Positions 54,048 through 62,998 of a stretch of DNA of 64,000 nt are shown one piece after another. Under the pieces are notes generated by a model. The model had not been told where the DNA came from, searched no databases, and saw nothing but the letters and a program-made list of their open reading frames with translations. Source of the DNA: Hyphomicrobiales bacterium. GTDB lineage: Bacteria > Pseudomonadota > Alphaproteobacteria > Rhizobiales > Aestuariivirgaceae. The stretch's first letter is position 1, and each line of letters starts with the position of its first letter. Position numbers and translations under genes: made by a program. The stretch is from the NCBI GenBank assembly GCA_016710435.1, contig JADJVV010000001.1:3246501-3310500 (forward strand), read 5' to 3'.

Positions 54048-54644
54048 CTAGTCCGGGCGGCGCATGCGCCAGACCTTGTCGACCGTGGCGTATTCCGAAT
54101 AACCCAGCCGCGCGATGGGCTTCATGTCGGCGACCTGCACGCGGCCCTCGATGATGTAGCGGTCGTCGATATAGACGCCGACGACCCGGCCGATCACCAG
54201 GAAGTCCGAGATGTGGCCGTCGTCATCGGGAAGCTCAACGGTCTTGAAATGACGGCATTCCAGCACCGCCGGGCTTTCGCCGACGCGGGCGCAGTTGATG
54301 AGCCGGCACGGCACCGGCGTGAGGCCGGAGACCTGGAATTCATCGACATGCGGAGCCACCTTGGCCGATGTTGCATTCACCGCTTCGCGCAGGGCGAAGG
54401 TAGCGAGATTCACGGCGAAGACGCCCGTGGCTTCGATGTTGGTGAGCGAGTCCTTTCGCCCGCCAGACCCGAAGGCCACATAGTTGGGCGCATCGGCAAA
54501 GGCGTTGAAGAAGCTGTAGGGCGCGAGATTGTTGATGCCCTGCTCCGACATCGTGGAAATCCAGCCGATGGGGCGCGGCACCACAATCGCCTTGAACGGA
54601 TCAACCGCGAGGCCGTGATCGTTGCGGATGGCATCGTAGAACAT
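54048..54644 (-). CDS. flavin reductase family protein
   Basis: This 198-residue FMN-binding split-barrel protein has VVPRPIGWISTMSEQGINNL near residue 22, APYSFFNAFADAPN near 41 and ATGVFAVNLATF near 72. These proteins reduce flavin with NAD(P)H or act as oxygenase partners. It begins where the HAD phosphatase stops (one-base overlap), so nitroreductase, HAD phosphatase and flavin reductase form one minus-strand operon. Confidence 0.88.
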   Translation of the reverse strand: MFYDAIRNDHGLAVDPFKAIVVPRPIGWISTMSEQGINNLAPYSFFNAFADAPNYVAFGSGGRKDSLTNIEATGVFAVNLATFALREAVNATSAKVAPHVDEFQVSGLTPVPCRLINCARVGESPAVLECRHFKTVELPDDDGHISDFLVIGRVVGVYIDDRYIIEGRVQVADMKPIARLGYSEYATVDKVWRMRRPD

Positions 54645-55351
54645 CAGAGGCTCCGCAGAAGGGCCGGCAGGGCCGCCACGCTGTCGAGGGTGTGGTCGGC
54701 CATGTGGGCGATGTCGCCGTGGGCGGAATTGCCGGAGAGCACGGCAACGGCAAGGCCAGCGCCGCCTGCCCGCGCCTCTTCCATGTCGTGGCCGTTGTCA
54801 CCGACCATGGCAACCTCCTCCGGCCGGAGACCGGTCTTGCCGCAGAAATACTCGATCATGTGCCCCGAGGGCTTGGGAACCACGACGGAATCCCAGCCGA
54901 TGATGTGGTCGAAATAATGATGCACATCGAGATGGTTCATCTGCGCCATGGCCGAGCGGAAGCTGTCGTTGGTGGCCACGCCAAGGCGCAACCCCATTTC
55001 GCGCAATTCATCAAAGACGTTGGATAACTCCATGAGAGGCTTGATGAATTGTTTCGCCTGCGGAGCGATTTCGTTGTCGATGAGCGAGACGCGCTGCTTC
55101 TGCTGTTCGGCCGTCAGTTCCGGCCACCAGAGCTGCACGATCTGCCCCGTGGTGCCCGCGGCAAGCGTGCTGCCGGGGCGGAACGTGCCCGTCGCCGGAT
55201 CATAGCCGCCGCGCTCCAGCATCACCTCGATGTCACTATCGGCAACGTTGAAATCCTGCTTCAGCATCTGCCGGTACAGCGGCACCCAGGTGCCGTTCAC
55301 TTCAATGAGTGTGCCGTCCTTGTCGAAGAGTACGCCCTTGATGGCCATCAT
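54644..55351 (-). CDS. HAD-superfamily phosphatase
   Basis: This roughly 235-residue haloacid-dehalogenase hydrolase has motif I FDKDGTLIEV with nucleophile and acid/base aspartates, motif II LGVATND, the lysine in VVPKPSG and motif IV VAMVGDNGHDMEEARAG. It resembles phosphoglycolate-phosphatase-like enzymes. The start at 55351 overlaps the nitroreductase stop (ATGA); ATG 55348 is an alternative. The substrate is unknown. Confidence 0.88.
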   Translation of the reverse strand: MMAIKGVLFDKDGTLIEVNGTWVPLYRQMLKQDFNVADSDIEVMLERGGYDPATGTFRPGSTLAAGTTGQIVQLWWPELTAEQQKQRVSLIDNEIAPQAKQFIKPLMELSNVFDELREMGLRLGVATNDSFRSAMAQMNHLDVHHYFDHIIGWDSVVVPKPSGHMIEYFCGKTGLRPEEVAMVGDNGHDMEEARAGGAGLAVAVLSGNSAHGDIAHMADHTLDSVAALPALLRSL

Positions 55352-55935
55352 GCGCTCCACGCCGTGACGAGTGTTTCGACGTCGGGCCGGGGACGGTCTT
55401 CCAGCGGGGCAGACGCCGTGCCGATGAAGATGAAGCCCGCCACCTGCTCTTCCGCACCGATGCCCATGGCCACCTTCGCCTCCGTGTCATAGGCCACCCA
55501 ATCGGTGAGCCACGTGGCATCGAAACCATGGGCCTGGGCGGCAAGTTCGAGGTTGAAGCACACGGCCGCAGCCGACATCTGCTGCTCCCACACGGGAATC
55601 TTCGGATGCGCCGCCGCCTTGGACACCACCGCCACGACGGTGGGCGCGCGCATCATGAAGCCGCGCATGAAGGCCAGGATTTCGTCGCCGTGTTCCGGAT
55701 GCAGCACCTTCCACCGCGCCGCAAACCGCTCCCCGATCTTCGCCCGCGCCTCGCCCGTGAAGGTGATGAAGCGCCATGGCGTGAGCTTGCCGTGATCCGG
55801 CACGCGTGTGGCCAGGGCCAGCAACTGGCGCAGCTCAGCATCGCTGGGACCGGGGCCGGACATGGCCTTGGCGGAAGCAGACTTGCGTGTCTTCAGGAAG
55901 GCGAGAAGCGAGGATGTGTCATTGAATTGGGTCAT
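55348..55935 (-). CDS. nitroreductase family protein
   Basis: This 195-residue FMN-dependent oxidoreductase has an N-terminal LLAFLKTRKSASAKAM, ATRVPDHGKLTPWRFITF near residue 45, and GFDATWLTDWVAYD near 140. It resembles the YdjA-like small nitroreductases. The start at 55935 (MTQFNDTSSLLAF) has GGAGG very close to it; the frame is open to 56001. First gene of a three-gene redox/hydrolase operon. Confidence 0.87.
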   Translation of the reverse strand: MTQFNDTSSLLAFLKTRKSASAKAMSGPGPSDAELRQLLALATRVPDHGKLTPWRFITFTGEARAKIGERFAARWKVLHPEHGDEILAFMRGFMMRAPTVVAVVSKAAAHPKIPVWEQQMSAAAVCFNLELAAQAHGFDATWLTDWVAYDTEAKVAMGIGAEEQVAGFIFIGTASAPLEDRPRPDVETLVTAWSA

Positions 55936-56119
55936 GCCTCCATATGGCAAAGCAACCCCTGCCTGCGCAATGGCTGCAATTGCATGCGTGTTATTAACCA
56001 TTCATTAGGCATTCCGTTGCGCCCCGCCCGCGCTTGGTGTTCAGTCCACCTGCCGGCCGAGAAGGCTTGGGGAGAACGGCGCCAGGGACGGCGCCAACAG
56101 AGTGTTACAGGGGATGACG

Positions 56120-57061
56120 ATGGACGCCTGCACCCGTCCTTCGCACACACGCCGCCAGACGAGAAAAGTTCAAAACTTCCGTCTGGCGGCGCTTTTCTCG
56201 TGCGTTGCGATTTCATGTCTGCTCACCGCCGGCAGTGCCCTGCCCGCAGCCCAGCCCGAACTTGCGCCGGAGAATGAAGAAACCGGCTCCATCTCCCCGT
56301 CCGCCGAACATGAGGTGGCGGTCGCCAAGGCCGCACCCGGCCAGGAAATGGCAACCCTCTCCGCCCGACTGACGGACCAGTCGGCAATGCTTTTGAAGAA
56401 TGTGACGTGGCATGTGACCAACGCCGCCGGTGACACGGTATTCGATGGCGCAGCCACCACGGCCGCCGTGGCGCTGCAACCGGGCTACTACGCCGTCGAG
56501 GCGCATTATGGCGCCGTGGAACTGGAAGAGAGCTTCACCCTGCTGGAAGGCACGCGCATGGACATGCGCTTCGTGCTGAACGCCGGTGCGCTCCGCGTCC
56601 TGCCGCGCATCCGCGGGCTCATTTCGCCCGACATTGGCAGCAGCACCCGCGTCTATGCGCTCACCGGCAAGGCCAAGGGCAAGATGGTCCGCGAAACCGC
56701 CACACCCGGCGAAATCATCAACCTCACCGCCGGACAGTATCGCGTCGAGAGCCGCCTCATCACCGGCAACGCCGTGGCCGTGATGGACGTGAAGGTGACG
56801 CCCGGCATCATGAGTGCGGTGGAGATCGACCACCGCGCCGGCCTCGCCCGCCTCTCCTATGTGGGTGCGCCCGACAGCCGCGTGGAATGGGAAATCCGCC
56901 GCGGCACGGAAACGGAACTCAGCAACATCATCGGCCTCAACGCCAACATCGCCCTCCAGCCCGGCGACTACGTCGCCATCGCCCGCATCGGCAACGAACG
57001 CCTCACGGCATCCTTCCAGATCAAGGAAGGCGAAGCCCGCGACATCATGCTGGGGAACTGA
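56120..57061 (+). CDS. exported hypothetical protein with repeated beta domains
   Basis: This 313-residue protein has a Sec-type N-terminus (LAALFSCVAISCLLTAGSAL). The mature part contains three related beta-rich units of about 70-80 residues. Each ends in an LQPGYYAVEAHYG-, TAGQYRVESRL- or LQPGDYVAIARIG-like phrase followed by a strand such as ESFTLLEGTRMDMRFVLNAG. This PEGA/Ig-like repetition suggests a periplasmic binding or structural role. AGGGG supports ATG 56120 over 56114. A large hairpin lies within its first codons (56150-56199). No family assigned. Confidence 0.65.
   Translation: MDACTRPSHTRRQTRKVQNFRLAALFSCVAISCLLTAGSALPAAQPELAPENEETGSISPSAEHEVAVAKAAPGQEMATLSARLTDQSAMLLKNVTWHVTNAAGDTVFDGAATTAAVALQPGYYAVEAHYGAVELEESFTLLEGTRMDMRFVLNAGALRVLPRIRGLISPDIGSSTRVYALTGKAKGKMVRETATPGEIINLTAGQYRVESRLITGNAVAVMDVKVTPGIMSAVEIDHRAGLARLSYVGAPDSRVEWEIRRGTETELSNIIGLNANIALQPGDYVAIARIGNERLTASFQIKEGEARDIMLGN
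56150..56199 (+). promoter_or_regulatory. terminator-like nested hairpin inside the 5' coding region
   Basis: CGCCGCCAGAC (56150-56160) pairs perfectly with GTCTGGCGGCG (56181-56191). An inner AAGTT/AACTT stem is present, and GAGAAAAG (56161-56168) can alternatively pair with CTTTTCTC (56192-56199). It lies 30 bases after the start of the exported protein gene. It may be an attenuator or limit early translation. A second small hairpin, GGCGCC-AGGGAC-GGCGCC, lies in the leader at 56078-56095. Confidence 0.4.
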
Positions 57062-57070
57062 AAGCCCGGC

Positions 57071-57988
57071 TCACTCCGGCAGAGGGATGAACTCCTTTTC
57101 GTCGCCGGGGACGATGGCGAAGCGGGCCCGTTTCCAGTCGTCCTTCGCGGCTTCCAGCTTTTCTTTTGAGGACGACACGAAGTTCCACCAGATAAAGCGC
57201 GGGCCATCCATGGGTTCGCCACCGAGCAGCATGAAACGCGCGCCCGTTTCCGTGGCGAGCGTGAGTGCATCGCCGGGCTTGAACACCAGAAGCCGTCCCG
57301 CCTCGTGGCGCTCGCCCGAAACGGTGAGCGAACCTTCCGAGATGTAGATGCCCCGCTCCTCATGCTCCGCCGGCAACGGCAGGCGTGCGCCGGCCTCAAG
57401 CGTCACGTCGGCATAGAACAGGTCGGAATGGGTTTTTACCGGTGATCGCGCGCCATAAATTTCGCCCGCAATCACGCGCACGCTCCGCCCCTTGTCGGTG
57501 AGCAACGGCAGGGCCGCATCCTGCACATGCTCGAAATCCGGAGCCACGTCTTCGTGCGACTTCGGCAGTGCCACCCAGCTCTGGATGCCGTAGATCTTCT
57601 GCCCCGCGCCACGCTCGCGCGGCGGCGTGCGCTCGGAATGCACGATGCCCTTGCCCGCCGTCATCCAGTTCAATTCGCCCGGCTTGATCGCCTGGTCAAA
57701 GCCCAGGCTGTCCTTGTGCTGGATCACGCCGTCATAAACCCAGGTGACGGTGGAAAGGCCGATGTGGGGATGCGGCCGCACATCCATGCCCTGCCCCGCC
57801 TTCATCAGCACCGGGCCGAACTGGTCGAAGAAGATGAACGGCCCCACCATCTGCCGCTGGGCCGAGGGCAAGGCGCGGCGCACTTCGAAATCGCCGATGT
57901 CACGCGCCCGCGGCACGATGACAAGGTCGAGCGCATCGGCCGCCGCCGCATCGCCGGGCAAGGGATCGGGAATGTTGGGAAGAGACAT
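57071..57988 (-). CDS. pirin family protein
   Basis: This 305-residue bicupin has the N-terminal pirin domain metal site HPHIGLSTVTWVYDG near residue 75 and HSERTPPRERG near 117, and a C-terminal cupin containing FMLLGGEPMDGPRFIWWNFV near 256. Pirins bind iron and may act as quercetinase-like dioxygenases or redox sensors. The stop is nine bases from the convergent exported protein. The start overlaps the stop of the LLM oxidoreductase by one base. Confidence 0.93.
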   Translation of the reverse strand: MSLPNIPDPLPGDAAAADALDLVIVPRARDIGDFEVRRALPSAQRQMVGPFIFFDQFGPVLMKAGQGMDVRPHPHIGLSTVTWVYDGVIQHKDSLGFDQAIKPGELNWMTAGKGIVHSERTPPRERGAGQKIYGIQSWVALPKSHEDVAPDFEHVQDAALPLLTDKGRSVRVIAGEIYGARSPVKTHSDLFYADVTLEAGARLPLPAEHEERGIYISEGSLTVSGERHEAGRLLVFKPGDALTLATETGARFMLLGGEPMDGPRFIWWNFVSSSKEKLEAAKDDWKRARFAIVPGDEKEFIPLPE

Positions 57989-59013
57989 CAGGCACCTCCG
58001 ACGGCGGCCCGCACCTTGGGCGCCACTTTTGTTCCCATGAGTTCAATCGCGCGCATCTGCTCGGCATGCGGCACGGTACCGATCGCCATCTGCACGAGAA
58101 TGCGCGTGTTCTTGAACAGCGCATGCAGTTCGATGATCCGGTCCGCCACACGATCAGGCGATCCCACGATGAGATTGCCCGTGGGGCTGCAGGACTGATC
58201 GAAATGCGCGCGGCCTTGCGGCGGCCATCCACGTTCACGGCCGATGCGGTTCATCACGTCGAGATGGGCGGCGGAGTAAATATCCCGCGCCTTCTCATCC
58301 GTATCGCTCACGAAGCCGTGCATGTTGAGGCTGAGTTGGATCGTCCTGGCGTCATGCCCCGCCTTGCCGTGCGCCTCGCGATAGAGGGCGAAGAACGGCT
58401 CGAAGCGGCGCGGATCTCCGCCGATGATTGCAAGTGCCATGGGAAGATCAAGCGTTGCCGCGCGCACCACCGACTGCGGGGTGCCGCCGACGGCAATCCA
58501 GATCGGCATCTTCTTCTGCTCGGGGCGCGGATAAATTCCGAGATTGTTGATCGATGGCCGCAACTGCCCGGCCCAGGTGATGCGCTCGCTCTCGCGCAAC
58601 TTCATCAGCAGGTCCAGCTTCTCGCCAAACAGTGCGTCGTAGTCATCAAGGTCATAACCGAAGAGCGGATAGGACTCGATGAACGAGCCCCGCCCCGCCA
58701 TGATCTCGGCCCGGCCATTGGAGATGCCGTCCACGGTCGCATATTGCTGGAACACGCGTACCGGATCATCCGACGACAGCACGGTAACGGCGCTGGAGAG
58801 GCGGATGCGCTTCGTCCGCGCCGCCCCCGCCGCCAGTGCCACCGCGGGCGATGAGACGGCGTAGTCGGGCCGGTGGTGCTCGCCCACGGCAAACACATCG
58901 AGGCCGACCTGATCTGCAAGTTCCATTTCCTCGACGAGATTGCGCAAGCGCTGCCCCGCCAGTTCCGGGTGGCCCGCAGCCACGTCCGCAAAAGTATAGA
59001 GTCCGAGTTCCAT
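57988..59013 (-). CDS. LLM-class flavin-dependent oxidoreductase
   Basis: This 341-residue luciferase-like TIM-barrel protein begins MELGLYTFADVAAGHPELAG, with VGEHHRPDYAVSSPAVALAA near residue 42, AEIMAGRGSFIESYPLFGYD near 100 and IGGDPRRFEPFFALYREAH near 192. Members use reduced FMN/F420 for oxidations. It is coupled to pirin by overlapping stop and start codons; the SDR gene lies 58 bases upstream. Substrate unknown. Confidence 0.92.
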   Translation of the reverse strand: MELGLYTFADVAAGHPELAGQRLRNLVEEMELADQVGLDVFAVGEHHRPDYAVSSPAVALAAGAARTKRIRLSSAVTVLSSDDPVRVFQQYATVDGISNGRAEIMAGRGSFIESYPLFGYDLDDYDALFGEKLDLLMKLRESERITWAGQLRPSINNLGIYPRPEQKKMPIWIAVGGTPQSVVRAATLDLPMALAIIGGDPRRFEPFFALYREAHGKAGHDARTIQLSLNMHGFVSDTDEKARDIYSAAHLDVMNRIGRERGWPPQGRAHFDQSCSPTGNLIVGSPDRVADRIIELHALFKNTRILVQMAIGTVPHAEQMRAIELMGTKVAPKVRAAVGGA

Positions 59014-59071
59014 GATGAGTCCTTATACCGGATTTATCTGGAACTTGTCTTGTTACTTTTCAAGTGGGAGA

Positions 59072-59797
59072 TCAGCCTTTCACCCTTAATGACGACCGGC
59101 CGCCGTCGACGCCAATCACCTGCCCCGTGATCCAGCCCGCCTCTGGTGACAGGAGGAGTGCGCCAAGTGCCGCTGCGTCGTCAGGTGTGCCGAGGCGCAG
59201 CAGCGGATGAAGCGCCGCGATGGCGGCTGCCGTCTGTTCGCTTGCGGTGAAACCGGATGCGAGCGGCGTGCGCGTGAGCGACGGCGCGATGGCATTCACC
59301 CGCACCTTCGGCGCAAGCTCCGCCGCCAGCGCCCGCGCCAGGCCCTCGACCGCACCCTTCGCCATGGCAACCGACGCATGGGAGGCAAAGCCCTGCTGCA
59401 CCGCCACGGTTGAAAAGAGCAGCACGGCGGCATTGTTCTGCGAACTCGCCTTGAGGGCAGGCAGCGCCGCCTTCACGGCGCGGAATGCGCCCAGCGCATT
59501 CAATTGAAAATCCGCAAGGCCGTCTTGCTCGGTGAGGCGTGAGATGGGCTTGAGGTTGATCGAGCCGACGCAATAGGCAAGCCCGTCGATCTGGCCTCCC
59601 GCCTGCAAAATGGCCGCTTCAAGGGCGCCAGGCTCAGTGACATCGGCCGCCGTGAATGTGGCCCCAAGTTCCGTTGCCAGTTCAGCAAGTGCCGCGCCGT
59701 CCCGCGAGATGAGATGAAGTGCATCTCCCCGCCCCGCCAAACGCCGCGCCAAAGCCCCGCCGATTCCCGATGTTCCGATGATGATGTGTTTGGGCAT
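59072..59797 (-). CDS. SDR-family protein lacking the catalytic tyrosine
   Basis: This 241-residue Rossmann protein begins MPKHIIIGTSGIGGALARRL and ends with the usual SDR segment GWITGQVIGVDGGRSSL. Where classical SDRs have YxxxK, this reads SVAMAKGAVEGLARALA, with Val four residues before the lysine. It may therefore be a non-catalytic or mechanistically altered member. It sits between thrS and the LLM gene, all minus strand. Confidence 0.85.
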   Translation of the reverse strand: MPKHIIIGTSGIGGALARRLAGRGDALHLISRDGAALAELATELGATFTAADVTEPGALEAAILQAGGQIDGLAYCVGSINLKPISRLTEQDGLADFQLNALGAFRAVKAALPALKASSQNNAAVLLFSTVAVQQGFASHASVAMAKGAVEGLARALAAELAPKVRVNAIAPSLTRTPLASGFTASEQTAAAIAALHPLLRLGTPDDAAALGALLLSPEAGWITGQVIGVDGGRSSLRVKG

Positions 59798-59830
59798 GAT
59801 CTGCTCTTACGCAGTCATGCCCATCACAGT

Positions 59831-61786
59831 TCACCTCAGATCGGGAGGTGTCGCTTCCGTTGTGAGCGAGGTGAGCGCCTCGGCGAGTGTCATCGCCTTC
59901 TGCTCCTGGCTTCCGAGGCGGCGAACGTTGACCGCTTTTTCTTCCATCTCGCGCTTTCCGACCACAAGGATCACCGGAACCTTCACCACGGAATGTTCGC
60001 GGACCTTGTAGTTGATCTTTTCGTTGCGAAGATCGACATCGACGCGCAGCCCCGCATCCCGCAACTGCCGGCCCACCTCTTCGGCATAGGCATCAGCGTC
60101 TGAGGTGATGGTGCAAACCACCACCTGCTTGGGCGCCAGCCACAGCGGGAAATGCCCCGCGAAGTGCTCGATGAGAATGCCGAGAAAGCGCTCCATGGAG
60201 CCGCAGATGGCGCGGTGGATCATGACGGGGACATGCTTGTTGCCGTCCTCGCCGATGTAGAAGGCGCCGAAGCGTTCCGGCAAGTTGAAGTCCACCTGCG
60301 TCGTTCCGCACTGCCAGTCACGGCCGATGGCATCGCGCAGCACATATTCGAACTTCGGGCCATAGAAGGCTCCCTCGCCCGGATTGATGGAGGTCTTGAT
60401 CTTGCCGCCACTCTGCGCCGCGATCTGCTCCAGCACCTTGCCCATGATGGCTTCTGCCCGGTCCCATGCCGCATCGGAACCGACGCGCTTCTCGGGCCGC
60501 GTCGAGAGCTTCACCACGATCTGCTCGAAGCCGAAGTCCCGGTAGGTCGAGAGGATGAGATCGTTGATCATCAGGCACTCGTTGGCCATCTGCTCGTCGG
60601 TGCAGAAGATATGCGCATCGTCCTGCGTGAAGCCGCGCACGCGCATGAGACCGTGCAGCGCGCCCGACGGTTCGTAACGGTGCACGCTGCCGAATTCGGC
60701 GAGGCGCATCGGCAGTTCCCGGTAGCTGCGCAGGCCGTGCTTGAAAATCTGCACATGGCCCGGGCAGTTCATCGGCTTGATGGCATAGATGCGCTCGTTG
60801 TCCTCGGCCTCCTCGCCCGCGGGCTTGGCGGCGAACATGGCCTCCTTGTACCAGCCCCAGTGGCCGGACGTTTCCCACAGCGACTTGTCGAGCAGCTGCG
60901 GCGCATTCACTTCGTCATAGCCCAGCCGGTTGAGGCGGCGGCGCATGTACTGGATGAGTTGCTGGAACATGCTCCAGCCCTTCGGGTGCCAGAACACCAC
61001 GCCCGGGCCTTCCTCCTGGAAATGGAACAGGTCCATCTCGCGGCCGAGCTTGCGGTGGTCGCGCTTCTCCGCTTCCTCCAGCGCCGTCACATAGCCCGCG
61101 AGGTCCTTCTCGTTGTGCCAGGCCGTGCCGTAGATACGGGTCAGCATCGGGTTCTTGGAATCGCCGCGCCAATAGGCGCCCGCCACCTTCATCAGCTTGA
61201 AGGCGCTGCCGATCTTGCCCGTCGAATTCATGTGGGGCCCGCGGCACAGGTCGGTCCAGCCGCCCTGGTCATAGAACTTGATGTCCTCGTTGCCGGGAAT
61301 GGCATCGACCAGTTCCACTTTGAACATCTCGCCCTTGGCGCGGAAGAAATCCTTGGCGGCTTCGCGCGACTTCGTGCTCTTGGTAAATGGCTTGTCGCGC
61401 TGGATGATCTCCCGCATCTTTTTCTCGATGGCGGGGAAGTCCGCGGGCGTGAATGGCTCGTTGCGGAAGAAGTCGTAGTAGAAACCGTTCTCGATTACGG
61501 GACCAATCGTCACCTGCGTGCCGGGGAACAGTTCCTGCACCGCCTCGGCCAGCACATGTGCCGCGTCATGGCGGATGAGTTCAAGTGCGCGCGGATCGTC
61601 CCGCACCACGATCTCAAGTGCTGCATCCGCCGTCAGCGGATCGGAGAGGTCCGACAGCGTGCCGTTGATGACAGCGGCGACGGCTTTCTTCTCGAGGGAT
61701 TTGGAAATGGCGGCGGCAACCTGCCCCGCCGTGGTTCCCGCTTCAAAATCGCGCTTGGCGCCATCGGGGAATGTCACGGTAATCAT
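59831..61786 (-). CDS. thrS: threonyl-tRNA synthetase
   Basis: This enzyme charges tRNA-Thr. The 651 residues have an N-terminal TGS domain (MITVTFPDGAKRDFEAGTTA), an editing domain with HDAAHVLAEAVQELFPGTQ near 79, and a class II catalytic core with zinc ligands in NCPGHVQIFKHG, DDAHIF and HRAICGSMERF. Motif 2 is RVRGFTQDDAHIF. A C-terminal anticodon-binding domain ends the protein. AAGGA supports the start at 61786. The 210-base gap to the porin at 61997 contains a weak hairpin near 61804-61823 and AT-rich promoter sequence. Confidence 0.97.
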   Translation of the reverse strand: MITVTFPDGAKRDFEAGTTAGQVAAAISKSLEKKAVAAVINGTLSDLSDPLTADAALEIVVRDDPRALELIRHDAAHVLAEAVQELFPGTQVTIGPVIENGFYYDFFRNEPFTPADFPAIEKKMREIIQRDKPFTKSTKSREAAKDFFRAKGEMFKVELVDAIPGNEDIKFYDQGGWTDLCRGPHMNSTGKIGSAFKLMKVAGAYWRGDSKNPMLTRIYGTAWHNEKDLAGYVTALEEAEKRDHRKLGREMDLFHFQEEGPGVVFWHPKGWSMFQQLIQYMRRRLNRLGYDEVNAPQLLDKSLWETSGHWGWYKEAMFAAKPAGEEAEDNERIYAIKPMNCPGHVQIFKHGLRSYRELPMRLAEFGSVHRYEPSGALHGLMRVRGFTQDDAHIFCTDEQMANECLMINDLILSTYRDFGFEQIVVKLSTRPEKRVGSDAAWDRAEAIMGKVLEQIAAQSGGKIKTSINPGEGAFYGPKFEYVLRDAIGRDWQCGTTQVDFNLPERFGAFYIGEDGNKHVPVMIHRAICGSMERFLGILIEHFAGHFPLWLAPKQVVVCTITSDADAYAEEVGRQLRDAGLRVDVDLRNEKINYKVREHSVVKVPVILVVGKREMEEKAVNVRRLGSQEQKAMTLAEALTSLTTEATPPDLR

Positions 61787-61996
61787 GGTCTTTTCCTTCC
61801 TGCCCACTCCCGGCCACAGATCCGGGTAGGCAAATCAATTGAACGGCGAGAGCCATGCCAAGGCCGCGCCGCAAAATCAAGCAGCCGCAAAAAAGCCCCA
61901 TGAATTAAGGGTTTCTCAAGATTTCCGAAACCCGCTGTTAACCTTAACAAGTCATCTTGGCCCTACTGACTGCGTTAACTGTAACCGGGTACCAAT

Positions 61997-62704
61997 ATGA
62001 AAAAGCTTCTTCTTGCTCTTGCCTTCTCGACTGCGGCGCTCCTGCCGTCGGCCACTGTGCGCGCCGCCGACCTCGACGTACCTCCTCCGCCCCCGGTGGA
62101 AGAGCTGCGCCCCGCGACCTATGATTGGACCGGCATCTATGTGGGTGCCTGGGTCGGCGCAACCTGCGTCGATGGCGAACTGACCGAGCACAGCGCCGGC
62201 CCGCCGCCGGTTGACGTGATCTGGGAAAATTCGGGCTGCGGTTTCAAGGGCGGCGCCCTCGCAGGCTATAACCACCAGTTCAGCGACTGGGTTGTCGGTC
62301 TCGAAGCCGACTGGGGCATGTCGGGTGACATCGCCACCAACGAAGAAGCCGGTGGCGACTTCGCCTTCTCGATGGATCACATCGCAACCTTCCGTGGCCG
62401 TTGGGGCATCGCCTTCGACGACACCCTGCTCTTCGCAACAGCCGGCGTGGCCTATGCCAAGGGTGACGTGGACGGCATCATCGCAGCCGACCCGAACCAC
62501 CTGAACGGCAACCATTGGGGCTGGACAGTCGGCGGCGGCGTGGAACACGCTGTCACGGATAACCTCCGCCTGCGCCTCGACTACCTCTACACCCGCTTCA
62601 ACAGCGACGACTACTATAGCGCATCCTGCGCCGGCGTTTGCGACTTCACGATCGAAGACTTCGACGATCACGAAGTGCGCCTGGGCGCCATCTGGGCCTT
62701 CTGA
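61997..62704 (+). CDS. Omp31-like outer-membrane beta-barrel protein
   Basis: This 235-residue protein has a signal peptide (MKKLLLALAFSTAALLPSAT), a Pro-rich linker (DVPPPPPVEEL) and an eight-strand-type barrel beginning YDWTGIYVGAWVGATC. Strands such as WVVGLEADWGMSGDI and LRLRLDYLYTRF follow, with a terminal Phe (RLGAIWAF) required for outer-membrane insertion. It matches the alphaproteobacterial Omp25/31 family. A strong terminator follows. Confidence 0.92.
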   Translation: MKKLLLALAFSTAALLPSATVRAADLDVPPPPPVEELRPATYDWTGIYVGAWVGATCVDGELTEHSAGPPPVDVIWENSGCGFKGGALAGYNHQFSDWVVGLEADWGMSGDIATNEEAGGDFAFSMDHIATFRGRWGIAFDDTLLFATAGVAYAKGDVDGIIAADPNHLNGNHWGWTVGGGVEHAVTDNLRLRLDYLYTRFNSDDYYSASCAGVCDFTIEDFDDHEVRLGAIWAF

Positions 62705-62723
62705 TCCAGTTCAAAGACCTGCG

Positions 62724-62750
62724 AAGGGCCGGAGCAATCCGGCCCTTTTT
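62724..62750. terminator. rho-independent terminator of the porin gene
   Basis: AAGGGCCGGA-GCAA-TCCGGCCCTT followed by TTT on the plus strand, 20 bases after the porin stop. Its end touches the yidD stop codon, so it may serve both convergent genes. Confidence 0.92.
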
Positions 62751-62986
62751 CATTTGTGCGGCGCACAGTCCGGGTGCTCGGGCACCGGATCGTAGCCCTG
62801 CCCGCCCCACGGGTGGCAGCGCCCGATGCGGCGCAATGCCAGCCGGCCACCGCACATGACGCCGTGTTTTTCGATGGCCTGCCGCGCATAGTCCGAACAT
62901 GTCGGTAGAAAGCGGCACTGCCGTCCCAGCAGGGAGGATAAGGTGAGCTGATACAGGCGGATCAGCAGCAGCACAGCGGATTTCAT
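62750..62986 (-). CDS. yidD: membrane protein insertion efficiency factor YidD
   Basis: This 78-residue protein has a short N-terminal amphipathic helix (AVLLLIRLYQLTLSSLLG) and the YidD signature CRFLPTCSDYARQAIEKHG, then RIGRCHPWGGQGYDPVP. It assists YidC-dependent membrane protein insertion. The start at 62986 gives the family length; the longer open frame to 63772 is antisense to betC and is not used. Only 12 bases separate its start from the divergent betC start. Confidence 0.94.
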   Translation of the reverse strand: MKSAVLLLIRLYQLTLSSLLGRQCRFLPTCSDYARQAIEKHGVMCGGRLALRRIGRCHPWGGQGYDPVPEHPDCAPHK

Positions 62987-62998
62987 CAGGGCAACATA

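Noticed and set aside
60152..61903. 583-codon plus-strand frame opposite thrS
   Set aside because: Shadow of the ThrRS coding strand.
61787..61996. T-box or threonine attenuator upstream of thrS
   Set aside because: Only a weak five-pair hairpin is present; no T-box core or run of Thr codons was found.
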